From NCBI GenBank assembly GCA_963556255.1, contig OY744607.1:39793390-39857389 (forward strand): a stretch of 64,000 bases of DNA, given 5' to 3'. The stretch comes from Allolobophora icterica (taxonomy: Eukaryota; Annelida; Clitellata; Crassiclitellata; Lumbricidae). A program made the position numbers and the translations under genes. The notes beneath the pieces are model-generated. The model was not told the DNA's origin. It made no database searches and saw only the letters and a list, made by a program, of their open reading frames with translations. How positions within the stretch are numbered: position 1 is the stretch's first letter; each line of letters starts with the position of its first letter. Positions 35,869-47,900 of the stretch are shown one piece after another.

Positions 35869-36684
35869 ATCTCTTCCAGTCTTGTTGTCAAGACCTTAAA
35901 CCTCAAGACCAAGACTTTGACCACCAAGACCAAGACCTTGAACCTCTAGACCAAGACTTTGAACCTCAAGACCAAGACTTTGAACCTCAAGACCACGACT
36001 TGAAACTCAAGACCAAAACCGAGAACAAGACCCAAAATATCACAACCATATCCAGACTTCTATTCCTTACTAAAAAAATTGTCAAGTTGGACTACGCTAT
36101 TTTAATTAAAACAAGAGTCTTTTATTTTATTCAAACAAAACAACTCCAAATGCAGACTGCAGAGAATTCCGACAAACATCCTTCATGCAAAATGTTATTC
36201 CAAATGCCTGTTGGCTGTTGCATTTTATAAAAACCAATTCGAAGTTTCTGACCAAGACTGTGAGGCTTCATAAAAATTCTGCCATGTGAAAAATACGTTC
36301 TACAGGTGCTGAAATCACTGGCACACAGAGCAGCTTTTCAAGCACTTGATGTAAATGTACAGAGTATGTTTTGAAATCATTCTATGGTAAATAATCGGAA
36401 GTCAAAGTAATTGTCCAAAAGAACAGTAAAGCCTCATTTAGTACTTACACGGTGTGCCGTGTAAGTACTAAAGCAATTGTATTAGTAATTATTGGATACA
36501 TTTTTAAAATTCTTGCATTCTTTAAAATGACCGTTCCTATTGTCAAATGTCTTGGTTTTGCAAGACCAAGACTTCGAACCTCAAGACCGACACTTTTGGT
36601 CTCGAGACCAAGACTTTTAAAAACGAACTCGAGTGCACTTGAGACCAAGACCATGGTCTCGAGGACAACAAGACTGATCTCTTC
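35869..36684. mobile_element. hAT-like MITE of 800 bp with internal minisatellite and hairpin
   Basis: The element is 35877-36676 with termini CAGTCTTGTTGTC and GACAACAAGACTG, flanked by perfect 8-mers ATCTCTTC (35869-35876 and 36677-36684). Both sub-terminal regions are made of AAGACCAAGACTTTGAACCTC-type repeats in opposite sense (about 24-bp units at 35895-36010; shorter at 36545-36660). It has no transposase, and the open frames inside are repeat artefacts. Confidence 0.92.
36437..36472. repeat. Perfect 16-bp-arm hairpin inside the MITE
   Basis: TTTAGTACTTACACGG, a TGTG loop, then the exact reverse complement. Confidence 0.95.
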
Positions 36685-36789
36685 AGACTCTTCTACCATT
36701 ACCACATGGGACCTATATTACTATAGGTAAGTGTTAGTGGACGAAATTGGAGACCGGCAGATATTCATGAAGCATATGGTGGCAGGCAT

Positions 36790-37114
36790 GGTGTCACCAG
36801 CGACGGACCCAGAAGGTTTATGAGGGAGGCCAAAAATAATTTTTTTGCGTTTAGTTAGAGAGTTATGTGCTAATTTGTGTAATTTTATATTAGGTATACC
36901 GTATATGCCCTTTAAACAATTTTGGTTAATTCGTTAATCTCGTCGTTCAACTCGCAATACGGATCATGCATTGTTGGTGCTAGTCTACTGTTAAGATGAA
37001 GCCTATAGGCCTATATATAGTAATGCCTACTTCATGATGGGGGCCACGTCCTGTGTAAATATCAAATGGGGCCAGGGCCGGATTGGCCCCTTTGGATCCG
37101 CCCCTGGATGTTAC
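36790..37114. mobile_element. hAT-like MITE with diverged 8-bp target duplication
   Basis: The element is 36798-37106 with termini CAGCGACGGACCCAG and GGATCCGCCCCTG (hAT type CAGNGGCGGATCC). The flanks are GGTGTCAC and GATGTTAC, six of eight identical. It lies 100 bp from the previous element. Confidence 0.75.
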
Positions 37115-38540
37115 CATAAACTTCTAACTTTCCCCAGTAACTGAGATAAGCTAACTTTGCCCCTGTAATATTGAGATATTAGGTATGCAATTATGCATGC
37201 CAATTGGAGTTGGCGTGTCTAAGAAATTAGAAATAAAGAGTTGAAGCTGAAGAAGAACGCAAAATTTTAATTTTAGAATTGCGCTATATGAATTGATTGC
37301 CATGATTGAGTCATTGATTTGTATTTTTATTTATAGGTTAGTTGATTAAAAATAGCACAGGCTATTAAACTGATGCAATAGAAAGCCTAATACTGGTCGC
37401 GGATAGGGCCTACTATAATAGCACAGATAATAATTATGATAAGGGCGTTTGCCTCTTTTCACGTGTGTTTGTGTAACTTCTAATAATTGCATGACTAGCA
37501 TAATTATATACTTGTATGAGACAGCTGAACCCCCTCCCCATCCCACCGTAATGAGTCCCGCCCATATTTTACACCAGTTATTGCCAGCACCGTCATTGTC
37601 TTGATTTAATCTAACGTCAACGTGCCTCGACCTCCGTGTCCAGTACATTACTAGTGTATGTATTATATGGATCATGATGGCGCAACCGTCTTTTCTCCTA
37701 TACAAAACCACATAAAATGAAAATTTGATACATGCTGGATTCTGCCAGGGTGCGGACGGCATCTAATAACTCGAAAGACGACCGTTTAGCCAGAGTAATT
37801 TCTGCGCAAGTGCCTCTAACATTTTTGGAACCTTCAGCCCTGCATCAAACTCCATTAAAATGTGATAGTAACTAAGTGCTAATTCTTATTCTGAAAGAAA
37901 TGTTAGGAAATGCAATGTTATGAGCTGTGATGAATCATTGCGCTAAATGTTTAGTGCTCTAAGTGGCGAATCCTTTGAGCTGATGTTAGGAAGTGTCCCA
38001 TCCTTTGAGCGGTAGGGCTGAGGCAGCTGCTGAGCCAGAAAAAAATAGACAGTGGAAGATGTACAAGATGTCGATAGTAACAATGAAATTGCTCTATGTG
38101 CAGCGAATTAATTGCTGAGATCGTCTGACAGCAGCGGTCATCTTAAAAGGGCTGCATTTAGCAAATCACTGTTATTATGCGTGGCGTCTGACGGGTCCAG
38201 AAGGGATGTAATTGAATTATTATAGGCGTGTCCGTTGTTAATGTAATTATAATGAGTCATAGGACAGTTTTTTGCTGAGCTGGTAAGCATGCTGAAGTAA
38301 TGCGAAAGCAATGCTGACGATGCACGTAGGAAAGTCTTCGACATTTCACAAATATTAGATCATTGTCGTATTTACTAGAAATTGTTTTATATCGGTCGTT
38401 GCAAAAAGGAGGCGTGCCTATCGCTCTGCCTCTGTTTGAGATTCATTGTTCAAACAGAACATTGAAGTCGTTTAACCCGAGTGAATCAGCTGTGCTTTGA
38501 TGTTCGTAAATTTTCGAGCACCTTGTCCGTCTGTCTGATC
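37115..38540. other. Region upstream of TMEM198, presumed promoter and 5' UTR
   Basis: No repeats or exons recognised. The last 150 bp before the ATG at 38545 are mixed-composition and should contain the 5' UTR. No TATA box can be assigned with confidence, and a further upstream non-coding exon cannot be excluded. Confidence 0.35.
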
Positions 38541-38544
38541 AACC

Positions 38545-38815
38545 ATGCCCGACTTTGAACTGGACGGGGAGGACCCGGGTCGTACATTTGATCCATATGG
38601 CGATGGTCGAAGGCTGCGACCGGACAGTGACCAGTTTGTGGTGTTCAGCACGACCCACAGAATTCGACGTATCCACACGACCCCTTGGAGCACAACGCTG
38701 CGGGGCTATGACATGTTTTCGACACGCTGCGACAAGATATCACTGGACTACGCCATCATTCCTGGTGTCATCTCCGTTCTCTGCTTTGTCTTTGGCATCC
38801 TGTATTGTTTCTTTG
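38545..38815 (+). CDS. TMEM198: TMEM198 exon 1 with start codon
   Basis: The ATG at 38545 (context ATCAACCATGCC) opens MPDFELDGEDPGRTFDPYGD. The end of the exon is the first transmembrane segment, cut in phase 1 at TTTCTTTG|gtaagc. Composition rises in G+C against the flanks. Another frame also stays open but lacks the TMEM198 match. Confidence 0.9.
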
Positions 38816-40020
38816 GTAAGCATCTCTCTCTGTGTATCTGTAATTTATAGCTTCTATAGCGCCAGTGTCTAACGTGCAAGGTATCAACCGATGGTTTACC
38901 AAGCACTAGCTGTTACTAGGTCAATATCCAGAAGATAGGCCCATAAGACAGAGAGGCAGCCTGTGGTGGATGAGCTATTTGAAAAGGTAAGACTTTTTAT
39001 GTTAAATCAATGCTTTAAACTGGAAGGAAATGTTAGTCGATTAATTGTCGGTAAATAGGACACATTTTTATGAGCACATTTGTAAAGCGAAAAATCATGT
39101 AACACCTCTTCAAGAAAACTTGCTGAACTGATGACACAAGACCTCAATAGATCAGAATGCTATTCACAGGCTGACAATTTATTATGTACTATTATTATTA
39201 TTGTTGATTACTCTTATTGTTATTATGACTTTATTGTTATTATTACTTTATTGTTATTATCATTGCTCTATAATTATTGTTATAAGTGGTATTACTTCAT
39301 TATTGTTATTATTATTTAACTATAAGTATTGTTATTAGTAGTATTACTTTATTATTATTGTTGTTATTATTGCTCTATAATTATTGTTATTAGTAGTATT
39401 ACTTTCTTAGTTATTTTTGTTTTTACTTTATTGTTATTGTTATTATTATTGCTGTATTACTGTTGTTATTATTATTACTTTATAATTGTTATTATTATTG
39501 TTATTACTATTGTTAATATTATTACTGTATTATTGTTGTTTTTATTACTTTTATCTTATTATTACTTTTCCCAAGGTAGGTATGATCCATTGGTAACATC
39601 TGGAAAAGCAGGCATTGTCCTTTGTAACATAAGCGATAAGATAAAGTTTCAAAACTAATTAAATTTGTTGTTATTATTTTTTTAACGTTTTACCCCTGGT
39701 GGAGATGATCCACCTGGAACATAAAATTACAATAGAAGCTGTTGTTAAATTAAAGCCTAATACACCAGGTACTACATCTACTCCTGGCTGCACAGTCTAG
39801 CGAAGCAGTAGTTCTCAACTTTCTTTGCTCTGGATCCACTGCAGGATTCTGTAGGTCCACGCCAGCCAACTGTGTTCTCATTAAGAGCCAAAGTGCGTGA
39901 AACACAGTGTCCGGTTGGTTAGAGCTCTCACCTTGTGATGTGGAGAGTACGCGTTCAAGGGTCCTCTGAGATGGTTACTGTGTAGGGACCATGATAGTGG
40001 TGCTAATAATAATAATAATG

Positions 40021-40071
<51 letters not shown>

Positions 40072-40163
40072 TTTGAAGATGGTCACTCCAGAGATTAATT
40101 TTCACACACTTAGTATCTGAATCCTGAGGGATTATTATGTACCTCGGGGAAAAAAAAAAAAAA

Positions 40164-40204
<41 letters not shown>

Positions 40205-43200
40205 ACCGGGGATGAGAACCATGAGCTCCAAGCTTAACTTATCTATCAGTAGGCAGTATCTTAGAGCCTGAGAGATCTTAAATACCTCGGGCGAAAAAAA
40301 AAATAATAAGGTGCCTTCCGAGGTACCTTTGCTCTGCCAAATCTTGATGAGTTCTAGCCATCCCAGAATTTTTTATATTATCCAGAAAATTGTTTAATTC
40401 CTGAAGGGTCATTTGTACAATGGGGCTAAAATAATAATGATAATTTATAATAATAAATAAGGTTAAATGATATCAAAAGTGAAATATCTGGATTCACTGG
40501 GTGACCCACTGAGATGTTATGTGTAATCTGCTGTTAGGTCACAAGTCTTGGTTTTATGATTACTAAGTAAAGCATATACTAAGCGGGTGGTCGATGGTCG
40601 TACTGCATGAAATGCCTATCATCTGACTGCTGATAAATAAATGATGGCATCCTTCTTTGAAGTATTGATAAGTAAGTAAGAACCCTTTATGTGTATCTGA
40701 TAAAGACACATGCATTACTGATAAGGACACATGCATTGCTGATAAGGACACATGCATTACTGATAAGGACACGTGCATTGCTGATAAGGACACATGCATT
40801 GCTGATAAGGACACATGCATTGCTGATAAGGACACATGCATGACAATAAATACTAAATAAATGCTAAATAAACACTAAATACAGCTCCACAGACATCGGT
40901 GCATGAAACTACTTTAAAGTTTTAGTCTGGCGTTGTGTAGCATAAGAGGATGTCTTCTCTTGGAAAGAGAGTGTTAATGAATTACATAATTTATATAGCA
41001 CCATTCGTTGATCTCTATGTGTGCATTTCTGAAGGCATCTAATATAGTATCTTCTGGACGTTGATCCGGTTGTGCCTTGGCTTTGGTGTGCCATCGGTTG
41101 ATACCTTGTGCATTAGACACCCACTCATCACAAGTTGCTAATTAATAATACTGCTCCAGTTTCGACTTGTTTATGCTCTGCCGGTTTATTTGCCATTCTG
41201 CTCAACGCAAAACAATCTTATTTCCCCAAAGCTATTAGCTTAACTCGCCGACGTTCTGGTTTATGTGCTGTACAAGAACTTGAGTGTAGCAGTAAATAAT
41301 GATTTTTTTTGGCATAATACTTTTTTACACATGGCTCGGTTTACATGCTGTATCTGTTCTCCTCCCTCAATGACTTTTAACAAATCCACGCTGTACTAAT
41401 AATAATAATAATAATTTTGAAGACCTGTCAGAACAGTGTGCACATGAGTTGTGTAAGTGAGCTAAACAGAGCTGACTTAAGGAGATAGGTTGATGATGAA
41501 TGCTGACGAGAGGTGCAACTGGTACAGTATCAGGTAAGAAAGGCTGGTAATGTATGCTGAAGAGAGGTGCAACTAGTACAAAGTCCGGTAAGATAGGTTG
41601 GTAATGTATGCTGAAGAGAGGTGCAACTGGTACAATGGCAGGTAAGATAGGTTGGTAATGTATGTTGAAGAGAGGTGCAACTGGTAAGATAGGTTGGTAA
41701 TGTATGCTGAAGAGAGGTGCAACTGGTACATTGTCAGGTAAGATAGGTTGGTAATGTATGTTGAAGAGAAGTGCAACTAGTACAATGTGAGGTGAGATAG
41801 GTTGGTAATATATGCTGAAGAGAGTTGCAACTGGTACGATGTCAGATAAGCAGATAAGTCTTTAATACTGGCAAGAGGCAATGCGGGCATCTGTTGAATC
41901 ATGAAGTGGAGATCAAGAGAAAGACCGCTCAGATGGAAGTGCAACTGAAAAGGCGCAATTTAGTATAAATTGTCTGAGAGTTTATGTCTTGCCAGCGTGG
42001 GGTCTGCAGTTGGCACGCCATGCCTCTTAGGAGTGGTATTTCTGGAAGAAAAATCTCAAAGGAACGCGGTCAGATGCATACATTTCTTGAAATGAAGCCG
42101 AGAATGACAGAGTGGATTGAGAAAAGGTCGGCATGCGTTGAGCTACATGATGATTGGCAGGCGTCGACATCATTGGTGAAATATCTGTCTCCACTGGAGG
42201 TCTAAAAACGTGGATCTGAGAGAAGGCATTTGGCTGGGCAGAAGTAAACTAGAATGAATGTTACATATCTGTTACATATCTGTTACATGTAGCACACATT
42301 TGCTAACTGTTGTAAAGCGCACTTGTTTAGATAGTCATAGGTACGGCACCTTTGTGAATTACTTAAAACACGCTATATTAAGTGTTCTCATACATGCTAA
42401 TATACATAGATGCATACATTTGTTTCGCTTTTTATAAGTTTAATCACTTCCCTGTGCTTGATCTGTAATTAAGTTCATATGATAGTAAAAAAATTTATTT
42501 TGAACACTTGTCTTAACTAGAATAGTAGCTTATCTGTAAGTGGGACACATTGGTCGATTGGTTAGAGCAATTCGAAGCAGTCACTGTGTTGGGACTTTCA
42601 AGCACTGAGCAGTGGCATCACTAGGGTTGGCGTCACCCAGTGCGGTAAGTCATGTGGTGTCACCCCATTAGAAGGTTCAAAAAAGTAAATTAGCGTAGAG
42701 TTTCAGCTTGACGTAAATTGATACTGATACAGTATGCATGTCAGCTGGGCTTATGAAAAATTTGTTGTTGTTATCTGTTATTGTTAATTTAAAAATAATA
42801 AATTTCTGCTGAAGATCTGCACAAAACTTTGCTAGACAATCATTTTGTCATTTTGGTGTCACCCCCTCTGAAGGTGTCACCCGGTGCAGTCCGCACCCCC
42901 TCCCCCGCACCCTCCTAGTGACGCCACTGACCTTGAGCAAATCCTTTGCTTACAGTTGTTCTGACACATGATCATGTGTGGACCTCTGAACACTTCAAAT
43001 GCAGCTTTATTTGACTGTATTTGTACAATTATTATTAATATTCTGATGGTTGAACACCAGCTGAAAATGGATGTATACATGTGCCATTTTATGTATGTGT
43101 GTTTGCACCCATTGCCACCAAATGGCTGGCGTCAGGAACTGATGATGATAATGATGATGATAATAATAATAATGATTGGTGTGTGTGTGTGTGTGTGTGT

Positions 43201-44927
43201 GTGTATATTTGTATGTGTGTAATCTGTCTATGTATGTATCACAACACTTAATATAGCGCATTTTCAAGTACCTCGTAAAAGTGCTGTAAGTTGAGGTTCG
43301 TGATATGTGTGACTAGCCGTAATCATGCGCAGAGGATATAGTAGACATTTTCTGGAAAAGATAAAGGAGCAGCAACATTCGTTTGGGCATTGATTCCACT
43401 TGCCTCAGAATTGCCAGCAAGCACCATATCAGGTTCAGAGAGGTCAGGTTCAGAGTTCAAGTTCCCTCTGCTGTTAATAAAGTCCAGAACTGAAGTTATC
43501 TCAGTAATTGGTTTATTAGTTTCCATGCATGTGGTGCAGGGTTTAGTGATTTCTGTCCTTAGAACTGGCTGACTGGTTTTGTCATCTCTACAGAGGCTGA
43601 CTGGTTTTGAGGGCTTTTTGATTACAACCATGGTAGGCAATTTGTCATTATGTCTTGTGTGAAACACGAGCTCTAATTATAACTGTAGGAAACACGGAGT
43701 CGTTATTTAAAAGACCTGGTCCACAACTATTACTGTGTGAGAAAGAATGATTCAATAATTATGTCTTTTATGAGTCCATTCTAGCAAACAGTAGGAGATA
43801 AGGTGAGTTTTGTCTTGTGAGTACACTCTTGTAACTCTGCAGAATTCTGGGAATCATTTTGTCTTTATGATTACTGTTTTTTTACTATACTTACAGTGAG
43901 TCATTTTTTCTTTTGGGATACAAGGGATTATATAATACAAATAACAGCCCCTGCATCCTAAAAGACAAAATAACTCACTGGATTGTATAGTACAAACATT
44001 GTTGTACTTGTATCCTAAAAGACAAAACGACTCACTGGATTGCATAGTACAAATCACAGCCCTTGCATCATACAAGACAAAATAACTCACTGGATTGTAT
44101 AGTACAACAGTGTTTGTACTATACAATCCAGTGAGTTATTTTGTCTTTTAGGATACATGGGCTGTGATTTGTACTATACAGTCCTGTGAGTAATTTTGTC
44201 TATTATGAGTTCATTATAGTAACTTCTTGAGGTATATAGAGTCATTTTGCATAATTTCAGGCTACCGTTACTTCAAGGCGACGATGTTCATGACTGGATT
44301 CATCTTTGGTTCTCTGGTGACATACCTGATCTGCCTGGAGGAGAACCTCTTGCCCGTCGAGGGCAAGATAGGAGTGGCCATCGGTGCAGGCGTCCTCTGT
44401 GGCCTCATCACAATGCTCGTCCAGTATGTTGGCCTCTTCATGACCGGATTCCACCTTGGCCTGCTCCTGGCCGTCGCCGGCCTCGTCATCACCGAGTGGT
44501 TCGTCCACCCATCGACAAAATGGGTTCCCATCGGGGCCGTCTTCGGAACAGGACTCGTCTTTGCCCTGCTGGGATTATATTTCCAGAAGGGTCTGACCAT
44601 GTTGGCGACGGCGATGCTCGGAGCGGCGCTCATGTCGGTCGCCGTGGACTATTTCGTCGAAATGTTCATGATGCTCGATTACGTGCTCGATCGGCTCAAA
44701 GCCGTCGAGTCGGACGCCGTCTGCTGGTTCAGCTGGATTATCCTTGGACTGTGGCCGTTGACGTTCTTAGTGGGCGTTGTGGGCCAGGGTATGGTCACCG
44801 GAAAAGGATTCAATCACCGTGATGGTAGGAATTATTGGCCCTTCATCCACTTTATTCATCTTCAGTCTTTTCGGTTGTTCTTCAAGTCCATTGATTTTAT
44901 CATTCGTGTTTGTATGTAATCAGATAC

Positions 44928-44981
<54 letters not shown>

Positions 44982-47900
44982 TTCTTTATTAATTCAAACT
45001 GACAAGCGTAGTAAGATTACATTGAAACATGACAGTACAATCAAATCTGAACTAAACACACTTGCTAAAATGCCTTTTTAGCACATCACAAAGTGCTACT
45101 TTGTATTGGTGAAGCTCCAAATACATATCTTATCTTATCTTATCTTATCTTATCTTAACTGAACATTTATAAAGCACTTCTCTCAGCAGGGCTATACAGA
45201 AGCGCTCTCAACGCGACAGGCCTGTAAACAAGTAAGTCTTTAGGCAGTGAAGAGAAGCAGGTGTGATCCCCTCTAGAATCCTACTATGGACTGCAGGGGG
45301 AAGGTCATTATATGTGTATCATGTCGTATGTATCATATACCGCGGTATTTCTGTATTAAATATGCATATATATTTAGAGATGTTTCAAGTTCTGTCATAT
45401 CCTCTGTCATATCCTTGCTTAACCCTTCGTCGGGCGGAAAAAAAACTATACAACTAAGGGCGTGGGGTCAATTTTGACCCCACAGTAGTTATCATGTAAT
45501 TCGAATAAAATAAGCACTTAGATTGCACGAGAAGGTCATTATTATTATTATTCACTGAAATGTCATTATTTGTTGTACTTCCTCATGACGAGACGTCATG
45601 GCATGACGTCATGACATGACGTTACGTCATGATGTCATGACGCCACATGCAACAAAAGGCTTGTAATACTGTACTTACCCTAATGTTTAGCGCCCTCAAT
45701 AAAATATAATGACGCTTCCTCATGACAACACGTCATGACGTGACGTCATGACGTGTTGTCATGACGAGGTGTCATGACATGACGTCACGTCATGATGTCA
45801 TGATGCCACATACAAACATAAGCTTGTAATGCTGTTCCTACCCTAATGTTCAGCACCCTCAATACAATATAATGACGCTTTCTCATGACATGAGGTCATG
45901 ACATGAGGTCATGACGTGGTGTCATGACATGACGTCACGTCATGATGTCATGACGCCACATACAAACATAGACTTGTAATACTGTTCTTATCTTAATGTA
46001 TAGGCTAGTGCCCTCAGTACAATGAAATGACGCTAGAATGAACATAGGAGACTGCTAGGAGCTTAGGAAAGTATTTCATCAATCAGCAGAGAGACATGTC
46101 TGACAGAAGATTTGACAGTGGACAGGGCACACATTCCTATGACATGCCTTGCACACAGCCGTGGCTTTTTTGTCTGTCTGGGACAAACTTGGCAGCGACC
46201 TCGTTTCTTTGTAGGTTCCAGGGTGTCGTCTAACAGTCATCCTCTAATCAGTCCATGCTGAGTTGCATCGCTGTTCCTGCAGCTCTTGGCAAAGATCTTT
46301 TCCCCAGCTTCTTGATGACGCTGTCTCACTGGAGCTTTGTCCACATTCAATTTCTCATGAAGGACGTAAGCCTGAAGTGCCGGAATATCCAGCAGGTTGC
46401 AGAACGGCACTGCCTGCCGAAGGCTGGTTGAGAACTTCATGCTGAATCATCTGGTCAGCCTAATCAACTACTTTGGTCTTGTTGTAGACGTTGATAACCT
46501 CTGGACGCTTCCTTGGTGTTTTGATAAACGTTCCATTGGAGATGTGCATAGTCAACAAGACGATGACCAGTTGTAAGAAAGCAATGACAAGTCGCCAGTC
46601 TCATTGAACCCGACAAAGGATGAGTACAATCTCGCGTCCTCAGGGAGAAAGAAATTTTTTAGGCAAATCTACTCGATTAGTACGAATAGTACCAACCAAA
46701 GTAGATTTCTTTATCTTCAGAACATCTGTAGCTAGGGCCAGCGAGGTGCAACAGTTATCAGTGATAATGTTGCGACCTCCACATTCAAGAAGGTATATGA
46801 GCTGACGTTCAATGTTTCCTCCCAGATCTTTGGTTGAAGCTGCATCAGGGCTCTCTTTGCTGCAATAGCCTATATGCTGGCATTGTACACGTACTTCGTT
46901 TCAGCATCGCAGCACATCCATAACTTTATGCCGTATTTTGCCGGCTTTGACGAATTTTGTACGGATTTTGCACCGACCTCGATATGGAGCGAGCCTTTCG
47001 CCAATTGTCACGAATGGCCCTGGATCATAGGCATAATTTGTGGGGGTACGAGGGGTACCCGTACCCTACCCACTGTTTGGACTGGGGGTACCGTACACCC
47101 CACGTTTTGAACATCAGTCAATAATCAATATCTTATTATTGTACCTTCCCAGAGATTGCAATCTCGGCCTTGCTTCGTATATGCAAAAAACTGGTACCCC
47201 CCCACTTTTTAGACCAAAGTTGCGCCTCTGCCCTTGAATCATTGCACTTTGAGCGTTGTGTAAAGAGTAACAATAAATAAGGAAGTAAAATTGTGGCCAA
47301 TGTGCAACTTTAGACTGTCAAATGAGAAAGAAACATCAATAATCAGTAATGGGGTCAAAAATGACCCCATGACCTTAAGTGTATAAATGTCGTGTAATTT
47401 TTTGTCCATCTAAAATTCGCATGCAAACTCAACTGGAATACGTAGAGACAACCAACGCAATAATTCTCGTGAAAATTCACGGCAGCCATTTCGGTTTTTG
47501 ATATCGAACCATAGTTTGAAAATGCGCTCTGGGGTCATTTTTGACCCCACGCCCGACGAAGGGTTAAATAAACCAATTATATCCATAGTTAAGATTTCTA
47601 CTTCTTGATTTCTACTACTTAAATTTCTATTAAATGTTTAATTAGCAAAATAACCTGTTCTTTGTCGCCATCGGTACTTCTCATTAACTGGTGACCCTAT
47701 TTAAGCAGTGCCCTGGTTCCTTTTGGCGCTACCGTTTGGTCCCAATACCCTGATAATATTTCATGGTAAACTGTCTTTTCTTTTGTTGATTTTTGAGATC
47801 AACAACCGAAGATGAGATGAGTTATACTTGCATATTTATGAAATTCGAAATATATTGTGTCACAGATGTATTTTGGTTATCATTTCATCTCTCTGTAAAC

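Larger units (their letters stand above)
38816..44260 (+). other. TMEM198 intron 1, 5.4 kb
   Basis: gtaagc to ataatttcag. It contains TTA/AAT microsatellites, three tandem arrays, SINEs, a hAT-like element and a long hairpin, listed separately. 38910-39180 and 43270-43890 hold nothing recognised. Confidence 0.8.
45419..47567 (-). mobile_element. piggyBac element, TTAA-flanked, defective
   Basis: The element is 45423-47563 (2141 bp) with perfect terminal inverted repeats CCCTTCGTCGGGCG, flanked by TTAA at 45419-45422 and 47564-47567, the hallmark of piggyBac. Sub-terminal GGGGTCAAAAATGACCCC-type palindromes occur at 45464-45482, 47351-47368 and 47531-47548. It carries only the C-terminal part of a transposase, a CRE-like palindrome array and a nested hAT-like element. 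Confidence 0.95.

Noticed and set aside
35769..36705. Open frames of 90-150 codons with repeated QDQDFEP-like wording
   Set aside because: They lie inside the TIR- and TSD-bounded hAT MITE and arise from its 24-bp tandem repeat.
39131..39658. Hydrophobic frames resembling membrane proteins
   Set aside because: TTA-rich low-complexity DNA translates to Leu/Ile/Tyr runs; no exon-like composition.
40700..41850. Regularly spaced repeats that could suggest a CRISPR array
   Set aside because: Units are head-to-tail without unique spacers, in an animal intron.
44247..44822. A 191-codon frame and two minus-strand frames overlapping TMEM198 exon 2
   Set aside because: Shadows of a GC-rich real exon; only the TMEM198 frame gives membrane segments and phase-consistent splicing.
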